Positions 29,395 to 39,681 are shown, counted from the stretch's first letter. The stretch is DNA of 64,000 bases from Laspinema palackyanum D2a (GCA_025370845.1 JAMXFF010000001.1:276162-340161); one strand, 5' to 3'. Notes: generated by a model from the sequence alone, not told the origin. Numbers and translations are program-made.

Positions 29395-30399
29395 ATGGAA
29401 ATTTCACCCGCTTTGCACCCTTCCCGCATCCAACCGGCGCTTTCCCCCCTAGATGTATCCGTCGTTGTCCCGATTCACAACGAGGTGGAGAGTCTGCCGC
29501 ACCTGATCAGTGCGATCGCCCAGGCCCTGAGTGATGCCCAACTTAATTATGAACTGATCTGCGTGGATGATGGCTCCACCGATGGCTCCACCGAAGTGCT
29601 CAAACAAGAAGCGCAAAAGCGAAATGACCTCGTAGCAGTGATTTTGCGCCGCAATTATGGGCAATCGGCGGCAATGGCGGCGGGATTTAAGTCGGCGCGA
29701 TCGCCGATTATCGTCACCTTGGATGGGGATTTGCAAAATGACCCCGCCGATATTCCTGAACTGCTGATGAAGTTAAATGAGGGATATGATCTCGTCAGTG
29801 GTTGGCGTAAAAATCGTCAAGATGCGGCCCTCACTCGCTTGCTTCCTTCTAAAATTGCCAATGCCATGATTGGCAAGGTAACCGGGGTCAAATTGCACGA
29901 TTATGGCTGTTCTTTAAAAGCATACCGCACGGAAATTGTGGCGGATATGAATCTGTACGGTGAATTGCATCGGTTTTTACCCGCCTTGGCATTTATTGAA
30001 GGGGCGAGAATTATCGAAATTCCAGTCCGTCACCATGCGCGGCGCTATGGTAAAAGCAAGTACGGATTAGGCCGAACGATTCGGGTCTTGATGGATTTGT
30101 TGACCGTTTTCTTTATGAAAAAATTTCTCACCCGTCCTATGCACGTTTTTGGTGGGTTTGGGATTATGTCTATGGTCTTGGGTTTTGGATTGGGATTGTA
30201 TTTAACAATTCTCAAACTCGGATTTGGGGCAAGTATTGGCGATCGCCCCTTACTGATTTTGGCCGTGGTCCTGCTTCTGGCGGGGGTACAATTGTTTAGT
30301 TTTGGCCTCTTGGCTGAGTTATTGATGCGAACCTATCATGAATCTCAGCAACGCCCGATTTATCGAATTCGTGAAGTTATCGAACCCGCGCCAAGATAA
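29395..30399 (+). CDS. family 2 membrane glycosyltransferase (DPM1/GtrB type)
   Basis: Predicted to transfer a sugar from a nucleotide donor to a polyprenyl phosphate on the cytoplasmic face of the membrane. The GT-A domain (about residues 19-240) shows VSVVVPIHNE, VDDGSTDGS, RRNYGQSAAM and the DxD-like TLDGDLQNDP; two C-terminal transmembrane helices (about 249-275 and 285-315) are as in GtrB and polyisoprenyl-phosphate glycosyltransferases. The ATG at 29395 has no strong ribosome-binding site. It stands alone, with no flippase or polymer genes nearby, so the sugar and final product cannot be said. Confidence 0.87.
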   Translation: MEISPALHPSRIQPALSPLDVSVVVPIHNEVESLPHLISAIAQALSDAQLNYELICVDDGSTDGSTEVLKQEAQKRNDLVAVILRRNYGQSAAMAAGFKSARSPIIVTLDGDLQNDPADIPELLMKLNEGYDLVSGWRKNRQDAALTRLLPSKIANAMIGKVTGVKLHDYGCSLKAYRTEIVADMNLYGELHRFLPALAFIEGARIIEIPVRHHARRYGKSKYGLGRTIRVLMDLLTVFFMKKFLTRPMHVFGGFGIMSMVLGFGLGLYLTILKLGFGASIGDRPLLILAVVLLLAGVQLFSFGLLAELLMRTYHESQQRPIYRIREVIEPAPR

Positions 30400-30436
30400 A
30401 CAGATTGACCACCAAAGTAAACGCTTACAGGGACAA

Positions 30437-30533
30437 AAAAACCGGGTTTCTGGCCTCATTTTGTGGCCCATTGCTAGAGAGGTGGTGAAGAGACCCGGTT
30501 TCTACATTTGGCCGGGACAAGAAACCGGGTTTC
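30437..30533. repeat. three copies of the AAACCGGGTTTCT palindromic repeat
   Basis: Copies at 30439-30451, 30491-30503 (AGACCCGGTTTCT) and 30521-30533 (GAAACCGGGTTTC) lie in the gap after the glycosyltransferase. The word is a self-complementary repeat common in Oscillatoriales-type genomes (from memory). A related word occurs at about 48903. Confidence 0.65.
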
Positions 30534-30572
30534 GGTCCCGCTACCTTGATGGTTTATCCTTCGTTCTTTCCC

Positions 30573-31181
30573 CTATTCTCGAATCCCATCTTCAGGAATG
30601 CCGACGGCGGAAAGTCCGGCGATCGCCCGTAAGTTTTGGATGCGAATCAGTTCCATAAAATCTAACCCGGGTCTGCCTTCTAGGGTGGCGACGGTTTCGA
30701 TCGCACTCAACAAATGTCTGGCGGCGTCCGGTTCGTTATAGCCTCTTCTCAGGGCAATTTGAATCGCCGATTGATCCGCCTCTATTTCGCGATCGCTGCG
30801 GTGGGTGCTTCGCCAAATTTGCACCCCTGCTAGGGCTGTTAACCCCCCAGCGGTGACAACTCCCACCGCATCTCCTTCCACGAGTTCGACCAGAGTCCCT
30901 AACAATCCAGCAATCACCACCCCTTGATATAAGTCCGGTTTAAACCATTTCACCCCTAATAACCAACTCACGGTTCTCAGGAGTAACAAGTCTCTTTGGG
31001 GTCTGGATAATTTACGCCAGAGGTCAAAGTTAATATAAATAGGTCGTTCCCTCGCCCAAGGCAGGGGAAAGGAACTCTCGATCGCCGTGGATTGTTGGGG
31101 TTTATTGACAATTTTGCACAGCATCCGACCCGATGCAGGCATCAAGTCCAATAAGCGGAAAATTTCGGGTGATGGATCCAT
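30573..31181 (-). CDS. DUF3318 family protein
   Basis: A 202-residue cyanobacterial protein matching DUF3318, with the conserved start MDPSPEIFRLLDLMPASGRM and the block PIYINFDLWRKLSRPQRDLL. Two hydrophobic stretches lie near residues 100-140, so it is probably membrane-associated. The segment after them (HRSDREIEADQSAIQIALRRG) resembles the metal-binding helix of M48-like proteins only loosely, and no HExxH is present. I chose the ATG at 31181; an open extension upstream to 31409 overlaps the divergent zinc-ribbon gene and is not protein-like. Function unknown. Confidence 0.82.
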   Translation of the reverse strand: MDPSPEIFRLLDLMPASGRMLCKIVNKPQQSTAIESSFPLPWARERPIYINFDLWRKLSRPQRDLLLLRTVSWLLGVKWFKPDLYQGVVIAGLLGTLVELVEGDAVGVVTAGGLTALAGVQIWRSTHRSDREIEADQSAIQIALRRGYNEPDAARHLLSAIETVATLEGRPGLDFMELIRIQNLRAIAGLSAVGIPEDGIRE

Positions 31182-31354
31182 GATAGGCAGATTCGGGTTG
31201 AGAGTAGGGATAGTTAGAGTTTGGGGGAACTCGCAAAGAAACGCCCAGAGCGTCCTACAATAGAATACGATAGTGCGATTCGGTTCTCCTTGGGAGTGGG
31301 TGGGGACAAAACCAGCCCTTCGAGGGAATATTAGGGCAGCTATCGGCCATTTTA

Positions 31355-31666
31355 ATGAGTGAAGTTGAAGACATGGAAGCTTTTGAGCCAATTCCACCGG
31401 AATGGACAACGAAGGCAGTTCACGCTCACGAGTTCGACTGCCCTTCCTGCCATGCTACCTCTATGCAGGCGCAGCGGGTTTGGATTAATCGGCGATCGCC
31501 GGTTTATACGGAAAACCACCGTCGCAAGTGGCAGGAGTTTTATGAGTGTGGTAACTGTGGTTGTGTTTGGTGGGCCTGGAGTAGCGATCGCCCCCCTTCG
31601 GAGTTTGCCGATCGCCAGGTCCCGCCCCGAGATGATTTCCCCTCGTCTCTGGATGATTTATTTTAG
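31355..31666 (+). CDS. small zinc-ribbon protein, unknown function
   Basis: A 103-residue protein with two cysteine knuckles, CPSC (Cys29, Cys32) and CGNC (Cys65, Cys68), plus Cys70, which should form a zinc ribbon. Acidic ends and a Trp-rich segment (CVWWAWSS). No family with a known role was recognised. It is divergent from the DUF3318 gene and converges on the GGDEF/EAL gene with a 57-base gap. The upstream ribosome-binding site is weak; a second ATG (31373) is possible. Confidence 0.7.
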   Translation: MSEVEDMEAFEPIPPEWTTKAVHAHEFDCPSCHATSMQAQRVWINRRSPVYTENHRRKWQEFYECGNCGCVWWAWSSDRPPSEFADRQVPPRDDFPSSLDDLF

Positions 31667-31723
31667 CCATTGACAAATGTCATATTTCGTGATAGGAAAA
31701 ATAGGGAAAAATGGGGCAGCGAT

Positions 31724-34700
31724 TTACCACCGAGGGGATTTTTCTAGCAATTTTTGGGCCGCCACCGAGTCCAACCCTCGGGAGAAAAAATACCCCTGTC
31801 CATAATCGCAGTGCAAGGACCAAAGTTGCACTAAATGTTGCTCTTTTTCCACCCCTTCGGCGGTGACGTACATCCCGAGATTATGGGCGAGGGTGGCGAT
31901 CGCCCGGACAATTTCCGAACTTTCATTGTCCCCCTCCATTCCCATCACAAATGATTTATCAATTTTCAAGGTATTAATTGGAAATTGGGCCAGATGAGAC
32001 AGGGAAGAATATCCGGTTCCAAAATCATCAATGCACAAATGAATATTCCGCGCTCTCAATTGTTCCAGTAACTCCGCTGCTGAGGCCGCATTTTCCATTA
32101 ACACACTTTCAGTAATTTCTAACTTCAAGCTACTCGGATCCAGGCGGGTTTCTTCTAAAATGCGATCGATGCGCGCTAATAAATCCGGTTGTCCCAACTG
32201 CTGCCCCGATAAATTAACACTAATACTCAACCGTTCTGGCGTCTTAAATTGCTCATGCCACTGTTGCATTTGCAAGCAAGCTTCCCGCAACACCCATTCC
32301 CCCAAGGGTAAAATCAACCCCGTTTCTTCCGCCACCGAGATAAATTCCCCGGGATACACTAACCCGCGTTCCGGATGTTGCCAGCGCACTAAGGCTTCAA
32401 ATCCTGAGAGTAACCCCGTATCTAATGCCACAATCGGTTGATAATGGAGCAGGAATTCTGACCCTTCTAAGTTCGGCTGACTGGGGAGGTTTTCTTCGGA
32501 ATTTTTGAGAATAGAGCGCCGCAAATCATTTTCTAAGTTTAATTGAGCTACGGCATTTTCTAACATTGTGCTGTCAAAGACTTCACATCGGGCTTTGCCT
32601 CGGGCTTTGGCACGATACATCGCAATATCCGCATCCCGGAGTAAATCTTCGGGACGCTCATATCCCGGTTTGCTGGGGGCGATGCCCATACTCGCCGAGG
32701 TAAAGACTTCATAACCCTTCAGATTAAAGGGAGAAATTAGTGCAGTTTGGATCTTTTCAGCCAAGGTGCTTGCCGCTGTAATATTGGGGATATGTTCGAC
32801 TAAAATGGTAAATTCATCTCCCCCAAATCGAGCTAGAATGTCACCGGAACCCACGCACTTTTGCAGGCGTTTTGCCAAAGCAACGAGCAGGCAATCCCCA
32901 ATAAAATGCCCTAAACTGTCATTGACGACTTTAAATCGGTCTAAATCTAAAAAAATCACCGCAAACTGATAATCGGGTTGAATTTTTGCCCGAGTTAGGG
33001 CAGAAGTGAGGCGATTTAGGAAAAAAGCCCGGTTTGGCAACCCCGTGAGACTATCATGGAGGGCTTCATGACGTAAGGTATCTTGGGCATTCTGGCGATC
33101 GGTGATGTCCATAACGTGAATATGCACAATATTCAGGGAAGGAATCGGATGATACAACCAATAAAATAGTCGATCCTGGACGAAGCGTTCCACCTGCCAA
33201 CCGGATTTTCCTTGCTTGAGGGAGGTGATGACCAGTTCCCGATGATTCCGGGGTAAAAAGCCGGTTGCCAGTCCCAGGCGTAATTCTTCTAATACTCGTT
33301 CTGTAGCCGGATTGACGTAGAGAATTTCTCCTTGAAAATCGCAGGCGAGGACGGGATTGGGATTATATTTGGGAAAGGCAGCGAGGCGGATATTGGCTTC
33401 TTCTGTGGCTTTGCGATCGCTGATGTCGGTTTGAGAACCCGCCATGCGATAAGGATTTCCCTCGCGATCGCGCACTGCGAGACCCCGAGACAGCATCCAG
33501 CGATACTGTTCCTGAACATCTAAAATCCGATGTTCACTTTTGAAGTGAGGGGTAACTCCAGCCAGATGATCGGCGATCGCCTGTTTCAGAGCGTCAATAT
33601 CATCGGGATGAACTCGGCTCAACCACTCTTCTGGATGGTAAACCGAGTTATGCTCAGAAATCTTCTCCCCCTGAGCAATCTGATACCCCAACAGAGATTT
33701 CCAACGGGGGGAAAAATACACCCGGTTGGTGATCAAATTCCAATCCCACAGTCCATCATTCGCCCCTGCTACGGCTAAAGCATACCGTTCTTCACTCTCA
33801 CACAAAGCCCGTTCTCGGTTCTGGCGATCGATCGCCGCCGCTAACACATTGGCGATCGCCTGCAAAAAATGCAAATCCTCTAAATCAAACTGATGGCGTT
33901 CCGTAGTATAAGCCGCCAAAACGCCATAAGGTCCCGTTTGCCCATGTACCAGCACTGTAATCCCACTCACAATACCGCGTTCCAACAAAAAAGGCGAGGG
34001 AGTGAAACGGGTTTCTTCCTGGAAATTTGGGCATAAAATCGGTTGATTCACCAATAAAGTATAACCCTCTTGGGATTCTGTATTGACCTTTAGGGTTACC
34101 GACCCGATCGCATCTTGACAACATCCCCCACCGGCTTTTAATGCAAATTCCTCGCGATCGCTTAACAATTCCCACAAGCAACAACAATCGCTATCGAGGG
34201 TATGCAGAACTTCTTCCGCTGCTTCTTCAATCAGGCTCATCACCTCCATCCCCGCCAACGCCCACTGTCCTAATCCGGCAATCACCGCACTTTCCCGAGC
34301 ATGGGCGGCTAATAGTCGTTCCGTGCGCTTCCGTTCTTGCAGTTCCCGTTCCAAAGATGCCATATTCGCTTGCAGTTGCTGCTCTAATTGATCAGCATGA
34401 ATAAGAATCGGACGAGTGAGGGGGTATAACAACAGGGCGATTACTCCCGTGCCTAAGAGTAATAAGGCCACCGTAACCGCCACTAACCACTGCATCTGCT
34501 GAATACCTGCCTCTACATGAGTGGAGGAAAGTTGTACCAACACCACCCAGTTGCTACTGGGAATCGGAGCAACTGCCACCGCTTCGGAACCGGGAAAACG
34601 GGTGTTCAGGAATCGCACACCCCGTTGGTGAGTCATTTTCTCGTTCTGCAATCCCAAAAGCCGCATATTCGGTCCCAGGGGCATCAAACCGGCTTCATCG

Positions 34701-35398
34701 GTATAAGCGAGGAACGGCAGCAGGCGATCGCTCCGCCCATTATTGATTCGTGCTAAGGCAATTTCTAGGGATTGACCTTTAGGGACAAACTCCTGTAAAA
34801 CGCTTTCGATTTCCGAGACGGTGAATAAGAATAAATCCGTCCCCAGAGGTTCGGAGGATGGCCGGTTAACTCGGGCTACAGTGACCAGCAAATAACACAA
34901 GTTGCCGACTTGCACCGGCTGGAAGGAGAGTTTTTCAGGGGTATCCCCCGCCGATTCCGACTCCAAGGCCCGGGGAATCTCCATCCCTAACTGTACCATC
35001 ACGTCACCCTGGCGATCGCGCCGAGTCATCCCCACTATTTTTGGGGCTTGTTGGAGGACATCCACCAACGGGGGGGAACTCAACTGCAACCCCTGGGTTA
35101 AATCACCCCCAAGGGATTGATTCGATGTTTCAAAGGAGTTGTCCCGGGAAATCTGTTGAGCGATCGCCGTCACCTGCCAAAAATACTGCTCTAGGGCTTG
35201 ACTTTTCGTTTGGGCTGCTAAAAGGACCTGTTGGTGCCGGTCCTGGTTGAGATGATGAGAAAGGAAGCCGATACTGACGAGAGAAATAATTGCACCAATG
35301 GAGAGCATCCCCAATGCCGTATAAACCACCAGCGATCGCCGTAACCGTCCCGATAGGTTGCCATTTGCCACTGTTAATGCCCACCGTTGGAAAAGCAA
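31724..35398 (-). CDS. GAF/PAS/GGDEF/EAL cyclic-di-GMP protein
   Basis: A 1224-residue membrane sensor with both synthesis and breakdown domains. Order: N-terminal helix (about residues 23-48), extracytoplasmic Cache-like domain (about 50-300), second helix (about 303-325), GAF (about 355-515), PAS (about 530-655), a second PAS (about 660-765), GGDEF (about 775-940) with intact FGGDEF, and EAL (about 965-1215) with EALVR and DDFGTGYSS intact. The RxxD inhibitory site before GGDEF is missing (GSGD instead). Both activities are therefore possible; the net direction cannot be read from sequence. The start is a TTG at 35398 with AGAGG 14 bases away; a GTG nine codons in is an alternative. Confidence 0.9.
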   Translation of the reverse strand: MLFQRWALTVANGNLSGRLRRSLVVYTALGMLSIGAIISLVSIGFLSHHLNQDRHQQVLLAAQTKSQALEQYFWQVTAIAQQISRDNSFETSNQSLGGDLTQGLQLSSPPLVDVLQQAPKIVGMTRRDRQGDVMVQLGMEIPRALESESAGDTPEKLSFQPVQVGNLCYLLVTVARVNRPSSEPLGTDLFLFTVSEIESVLQEFVPKGQSLEIALARINNGRSDRLLPFLAYTDEAGLMPLGPNMRLLGLQNEKMTHQRGVRFLNTRFPGSEAVAVAPIPSSNWVVLVQLSSTHVEAGIQQMQWLVAVTVALLLLGTGVIALLLYPLTRPILIHADQLEQQLQANMASLERELQERKRTERLLAAHARESAVIAGLGQWALAGMEVMSLIEEAAEEVLHTLDSDCCCLWELLSDREEFALKAGGGCCQDAIGSVTLKVNTESQEGYTLLVNQPILCPNFQEETRFTPSPFLLERGIVSGITVLVHGQTGPYGVLAAYTTERHQFDLEDLHFLQAIANVLAAAIDRQNRERALCESEERYALAVAGANDGLWDWNLITNRVYFSPRWKSLLGYQIAQGEKISEHNSVYHPEEWLSRVHPDDIDALKQAIADHLAGVTPHFKSEHRILDVQEQYRWMLSRGLAVRDREGNPYRMAGSQTDISDRKATEEANIRLAAFPKYNPNPVLACDFQGEILYVNPATERVLEELRLGLATGFLPRNHRELVITSLKQGKSGWQVERFVQDRLFYWLYHPIPSLNIVHIHVMDITDRQNAQDTLRHEALHDSLTGLPNRAFFLNRLTSALTRAKIQPDYQFAVIFLDLDRFKVVNDSLGHFIGDCLLVALAKRLQKCVGSGDILARFGGDEFTILVEHIPNITAASTLAEKIQTALISPFNLKGYEVFTSASMGIAPSKPGYERPEDLLRDADIAMYRAKARGKARCEVFDSTMLENAVAQLNLENDLRRSILKNSEENLPSQPNLEGSEFLLHYQPIVALDTGLLSGFEALVRWQHPERGLVYPGEFISVAEETGLILPLGEWVLREACLQMQQWHEQFKTPERLSISVNLSGQQLGQPDLLARIDRILEETRLDPSSLKLEITESVLMENAASAAELLEQLRARNIHLCIDDFGTGYSSLSHLAQFPINTLKIDKSFVMGMEGDNESSEIVRAIATLAHNLGMYVTAEGVEKEQHLVQLWSLHCDYGQGYFFSRGLDSVAAQKLLEKSPRW

Positions 35399-36368
35399 GT
35401 GAATCTAAAGCCTCTTTCTCACCATAACCCTATCTATCCCCTTTAGTAAACCATGTTTGCCCGGGTTTGTCTGCATCGTTTGGAATTTTCCAAAACAGCA
35501 TTTAGGATTGTCCGACCCAATGGACGAGAGTCCAGGAGCCCAGAGTCCTCAACTTCTTCAGGGGAAACGGCCAATGGCAGTCTAACCCCTAGCCGCGACA
35601 TAGAAAATCCTCAAAGATTGCGCCGCCAAAAGCAAGTCTACCTTACCGGCTTGTTACCGGGATTAGGAGTAATTATGGCTACCATTTGCCGACTTAATCG
35701 AGGCGATCGGTCTTTTTCCTCATGTTTTGACCCCTGTCTTGCATCCGCCCCGGTTATACCCCATCCAGTTGCTCAAGCCCGTTTACTCTTAGCCTTCACC
35801 GGCAAAGCGTTTTCCCGGTAGCTGAATTTTTTTCTCACTTCGAGTAAAGTCTGACAGAAAATCTCGCCTAAATTTGGGTTCCCCAGAGGGAGTGCGGATT
35901 AAGTACCTAGGGGCGATTTATGAATCTCTGCGCCATCCGTGGGTTCTGACTATTCAAACTCAAATCAAAGTAGTATCATTTGTCGCAACAGATACCCACG
36001 ACTAGCTCTAACCCCCTTGAGCGGTTAGAGGGGGGATTTGAAGGATCCCCTGGAGTTGGCCCCGGTAAATCCGGTAACCCACTTTACTCATCCAGGATCA
36101 AGACACAGAAGGGACTGATAATGCGCTAATTCTATGAACAGTCGAGCCCAATCCTATACGGAATCTAGTTTTCCGGAAATGAACCCGCCCAGGAGAGGCT
36201 TTGTGGGGATAGCCCCATTCTCAAGGGGACCCGGGTTCTTTGTTGAAAAAATTATTAGTCTCGGGGCCACGGTTACCATACAATAAAAGTTATGTCAATA
36301 CCCTAGGGAAGTAAGTCTCCCAGGTCTACACTCTCAAATACCGTTCACAGATAGGGGAAAACTCACCG
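35399..36368. other. gene-free region before hsdM
   Basis: About 970 bases. A plus-strand frame at 35453-35821 (122 codons) has no recognisable domain and no ribosome-binding site, and I do not call it. Around 36009-36040 there is a TAACCCCC/GGGGGG hairpin-like repeat of a kind common in cyanobacteria. It marks the left edge of the accessory segment. Confidence 0.45.
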
Positions 36369-37955
36369 ATGCCAGACTACTATCAACTTGAAAAACGCCT
36401 ATGGGACGCGGCGGATCAATTGCGTGCCAATTCCAAACTCAAACCGTCGGAATATTCCCTGCCGGTACTGGGATTAATTTTCCTGCGCTATGCTGACTAT
36501 AAGTTTACCCAAGCCCTACAGCGCTATCACACAAGCGATCGCCCGGTAGCGGAACGGGAACGGGAACGGGTGTTATCCATTCCCCTCCAGGCACGGTTTG
36601 AGTCTCTGCTGAATCGACCGACAGAAGCCAACCTCGGGGAAGAACTCAATAGTGCGATGCGGGCGATCGAGGCGGAAAACCCCGCATTGAAAAACATCCT
36701 CCCCAAAACTTACCACCGTCTCAGTAACGAAATCCTCCGGCAACTGCTGACAGACTTTCATACCATCGCTTTGGATATCGAAGGCGATGCCTTTGGGCGA
36801 ATTTATGAATACTTCCTCAGCAATTTTGCCATGAGTGAAGGACAAAAAGGGGGTGAATTTTTTACCCCTACCTCTTTAGTCAAACTGATTGTTGAAATTA
36901 TCGAACCCTATCACGGACGAATTTTTGACCCGGCTTGCGGCAGTGGGGGAATGTTTGTTCAAAGTGCCTCCTTCGTAGAAAAACGGCAGAAAAATCCTAG
37001 CACGGACATCGGAATTTATGGACAAGAGAAAATTGCGGATAATGTGCGGCTTTGCTTGATGAATCTGGCCATCCACGGACTCACCGGAGATATTCGCCAA
37101 AGCAATACTTATTATGAAGATATCCATGATTGTGTGGGTAAATTCGATTTTGTCATGGCCAATCCCCCCTTTAATGTAGACAAAGTAGACAAAGAAAAAA
37201 TCAAAAACGACCCCCGATTTCCGTTGGGATTACCTCGGGTTGATAATGCCAACTATTTGTGGATTCAATTATTTTATAGCGCCTTAAATGCCAAGGGGCG
37301 GGCGGGTTTTGTGATGGCAAATTCCGCCAGTGATGCTCGCGGGCTGGAGTTGGAAATCCGCAAAAAACTGATTCACGAAGGGGTTTTAGAGGCGATCGTC
37401 GCTGTGGGTTCTCACTTTTTCTATACTGTCGGCTTACCCTGTACACTCTGGTTCTTCGATCGCGCCAAAGTAAATAACCCCCGCAAAGATAAAGTTCTAT
37501 TTATCGATGCTCGACAATTCTATCAACACGTTTACCGTTCCCACCGCCAATTTAGCGACGAACAAATTCAATTTTTAGGGAATATTGTCCGAATGTATCG
37601 CGGACAATCGGTTGAATCGGTGGCAACTTTACCGGAACATACTCGGTACAATCCTGCGGTCCCTGCTTACGGGACTTTACCCAATTGGGAGGAAACCTTT
37701 CCTAACAATATCTATCGTGATGTTCCCGGTTTATGCCGAATTTCCCTAATTTCAGAAATTGCTGAACAGTCTTATAGCTTGAATCCGGGACGGTATGTGG
37801 GTATCGCCCCCCAACCTGAAGAGGATGTTAATTTTCAGGAGAAATTACAAGAACTCCATGACGAATTCGAGATGCTCACCGTCGAGGCGAGAGAACTAGA
37901 AGGGCGAATTTCTAAAACGATTGATCGCTTTTTAAAGGTGAAGGGAAATGAATGA
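36369..37955 (+). CDS. hsdM: type I restriction-modification DNA methyltransferase subunit
   Basis: Adenine-N6 methyltransferase subunit of a type I system. N-terminal HsdM helical domain (about residues 5-130), the SAM-binding motif DPACGSGG (starting at residue 187) and the catalytic NPPF (Asn265) are all intact; a C-terminal helical tail (about 490-528) would contact HsdS. At 528 residues it is full length. The ATG follows AGGGGAAAA. hsdS follows 99 bases downstream. No hsdR is found on either side in the window. Confidence 0.93.
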   Translation: MPDYYQLEKRLWDAADQLRANSKLKPSEYSLPVLGLIFLRYADYKFTQALQRYHTSDRPVAERERERVLSIPLQARFESLLNRPTEANLGEELNSAMRAIEAENPALKNILPKTYHRLSNEILRQLLTDFHTIALDIEGDAFGRIYEYFLSNFAMSEGQKGGEFFTPTSLVKLIVEIIEPYHGRIFDPACGSGGMFVQSASFVEKRQKNPSTDIGIYGQEKIADNVRLCLMNLAIHGLTGDIRQSNTYYEDIHDCVGKFDFVMANPPFNVDKVDKEKIKNDPRFPLGLPRVDNANYLWIQLFYSALNAKGRAGFVMANSASDARGLELEIRKKLIHEGVLEAIVAVGSHFFYTVGLPCTLWFFDRAKVNNPRKDKVLFIDARQFYQHVYRSHRQFSDEQIQFLGNIVRMYRGQSVESVATLPEHTRYNPAVPAYGTLPNWEETFPNNIYRDVPGLCRISLISEIAEQSYSLNPGRYVGIAPQPEEDVNFQEKLQELHDEFEMLTVEARELEGRISKTIDRFLKVKGNE

Positions 37956-38054
37956 AGGATTAAACCACTTTAGGACTTCCTCATTCCTCCCCTTTTTCCA
38001 GGATGGGGGACTGCTTACTTCTAAAGTCTGGTACTATACTGGCCAGTTAAAACC

Positions 38055-39320
38055 GTGACACAAGGAAACAATTGGACGCAAAAACAGATTGGGGAAGTTT
38101 GCCTGATTGGAGATGGCACCCATGCCAAGATTAAAAGGCAAAATGAGGGTATTCTGTATTTAACCGCCAAAAATATTAAACCGGGCCAGTTAAAACTTTC
38201 CAAGGTTGACCGGATATCCGAAACAGATTTTGACCGCTATTTTTGTAAAAATACCCAATCCATTCGCAAGCCCGAAGCCGGGGATATCTTATTTGGGATC
38301 ATTGGGAGCATTGGAGAACCCTATTTAGTTAAACCCGATGACTTATTTGGGATTTCTAGTAGTCTAGCTATTTTAAGACCGAATCTTAGCCTTCTCTGGC
38401 CTCCTTATCTTTATTACTGGGTAAAAGGTCCGATTTTTCAAAATGCGTTAGAGGCCAGAAAGGCGGGGGTTGTTCAATGTTATATCAGTTTAAATACCCT
38501 AAAAAGAATGCCGATCGCCTATCCAGATTTGGGTAGACAACAAAAAATAGCCGCCATTCTGAAGGATTATGATGACTTGATTTCTAACAACCAACGGCGG
38601 ATTAAGATACTCGAACAAATGGCGCAAAGTATCTATCAGGAGTGGTTTACGAAATGGCGAATTCCTCATGTAGAATGGCGGGAGGCAACGCCGGAAGAAC
38701 AACAAGTGACCGGCCAGGAATTGTTTCCGGTGGGATGGGCGATCGCACCGATTGGGGAGGCGATCGAAACCCTTAGCGGCGATACCCCCGCAAAGAAAAA
38801 ACCCGAATACTGGGCCAATGGAACATTAGTCTGGTACAGAACCACGGATTTAACCACGGCGGGAACCATGTTTATTTCCGGTTCTACTCACAAAATTACC
38901 GAGGTGGGGCAACAGGGCAGTAAAATCCGCACATTCCCCCCGTATTCGGTGATGATGACATCTCGGGCCACCATTGGGGTTGTCGCAATTAATACCACCA
39001 CGGCTTGTACCAACCAAGGATTCATTACTTGTATCCCCAATGAGCGGTTATCGGCTTACTATTTATATTTTTGGATTAAGGAAAACCGCGATCGCATCTT
39101 TAACCTGGCATCAGGATTAATGTACCGCGAAATCAATCTCGGCTGGTTTCGACAATTACCGATCGCCATTCCCGACGCCGCTACCCACCATCAGTTTATC
39201 GAAACCCTGGACCCCCTCTGTGAACAAATCCAAACCTTACAAGCCAAAACAACTAACCTCAAGTTAACTCGGGAGTTACTCTTGAGTAAATTACTCTCCG
39301 GCGAAATTGATGTTGAGTAG
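38055..39320 (+). CDS. hsdS: type I restriction-modification specificity subunit
   Basis: Determines the bipartite DNA target of the HsdM complex. Two target-recognition domains (about residues 5-140 and 215-370) are each followed by a conserved helical spacer: IAAILKDYDDLISNNQRRIK near 172-191 and a second near 370-415 ending in LLSKLLSGEIDVE. The length of 421 is normal, so the subunit is complete. The start is a GTG at 38055 with no visible ribosome-binding site; the frame is open upstream only to 38025 and offers no ATG. No hsdR follows; the next gene is an unrelated histidine kinase on the opposite strand. Confidence 0.92.
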   Translation: MTQGNNWTQKQIGEVCLIGDGTHAKIKRQNEGILYLTAKNIKPGQLKLSKVDRISETDFDRYFCKNTQSIRKPEAGDILFGIIGSIGEPYLVKPDDLFGISSSLAILRPNLSLLWPPYLYYWVKGPIFQNALEARKAGVVQCYISLNTLKRMPIAYPDLGRQQKIAAILKDYDDLISNNQRRIKILEQMAQSIYQEWFTKWRIPHVEWREATPEEQQVTGQELFPVGWAIAPIGEAIETLSGDTPAKKKPEYWANGTLVWYRTTDLTTAGTMFISGSTHKITEVGQQGSKIRTFPPYSVMMTSRATIGVVAINTTTACTNQGFITCIPNERLSAYYLYFWIKENRDRIFNLASGLMYREINLGWFRQLPIAIPDAATHHQFIETLDPLCEQIQTLQAKTTNLKLTRELLLSKLLSGEIDVE

Positions 39321-39471
39321 ACAACAGGTCAAGGGAGACCCTGGGTTTTCAGGGTGAACCAGAATCTGAGTAAACTCCGGGAAAATTCAAGAGGTTCCGG
39401 GAGCAATTTAGAGCCGAAAAGAAGGACAACCTCTATTTTTTTTGAATAGATATTTTCCTTCTTTTCTTTCC

Positions 39472-39582
39472 TATAGCAATCCTAACTGATTTGTACCTCA
39501 CCCGATGTCCCCTCTCCCGTTCTGGGCCGCCAACGAGAAAGGGGCCGCCGACGTCTTCCACAACTGATTTAGGACTGCTATA
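39472..39582. mobile_element. 111-bp MITE-like element with TATAGCA ends
   Basis: The left end TATAGCAATCCTAA and the right end, whose complement reads TATAGCAGTCCTAA, form imperfect terminal inverted repeats that continue for about 23 bases (TGATTTGT against ATCAGTTGT). It has no coding capacity. The TA ends suggest mobilisation by an IS630/Tc1-type transposase, which is an inference. It sits just after hsdS, in the place where hsdR might be expected. Confidence 0.65.
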
Positions 39583-39681
39583 TCCATAAATTAGCCTATT
39601 TTATAGGCTTTGCAAAACTATTCATCCCCCAAAATCCTCCTTCATCTTAGGGAATATTTACAATAAATTATTAACTTTATT

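Noticed and set aside
35453-35821. 122-codon plus-strand frame upstream of hsdM
   Set aside because: No recognisable domain, no ribosome-binding site, and low-complexity Ser/Arg composition; it could be a decayed gene but nothing supports that.
36005-36045. Possible terminator or CRISPR-like repeat (TAACCCCC/GGGGGG)
   Set aside because: A single hairpin of a common cyanobacterial interspersed repeat; no series of equal repeats with spacers exists here or elsewhere in the window.
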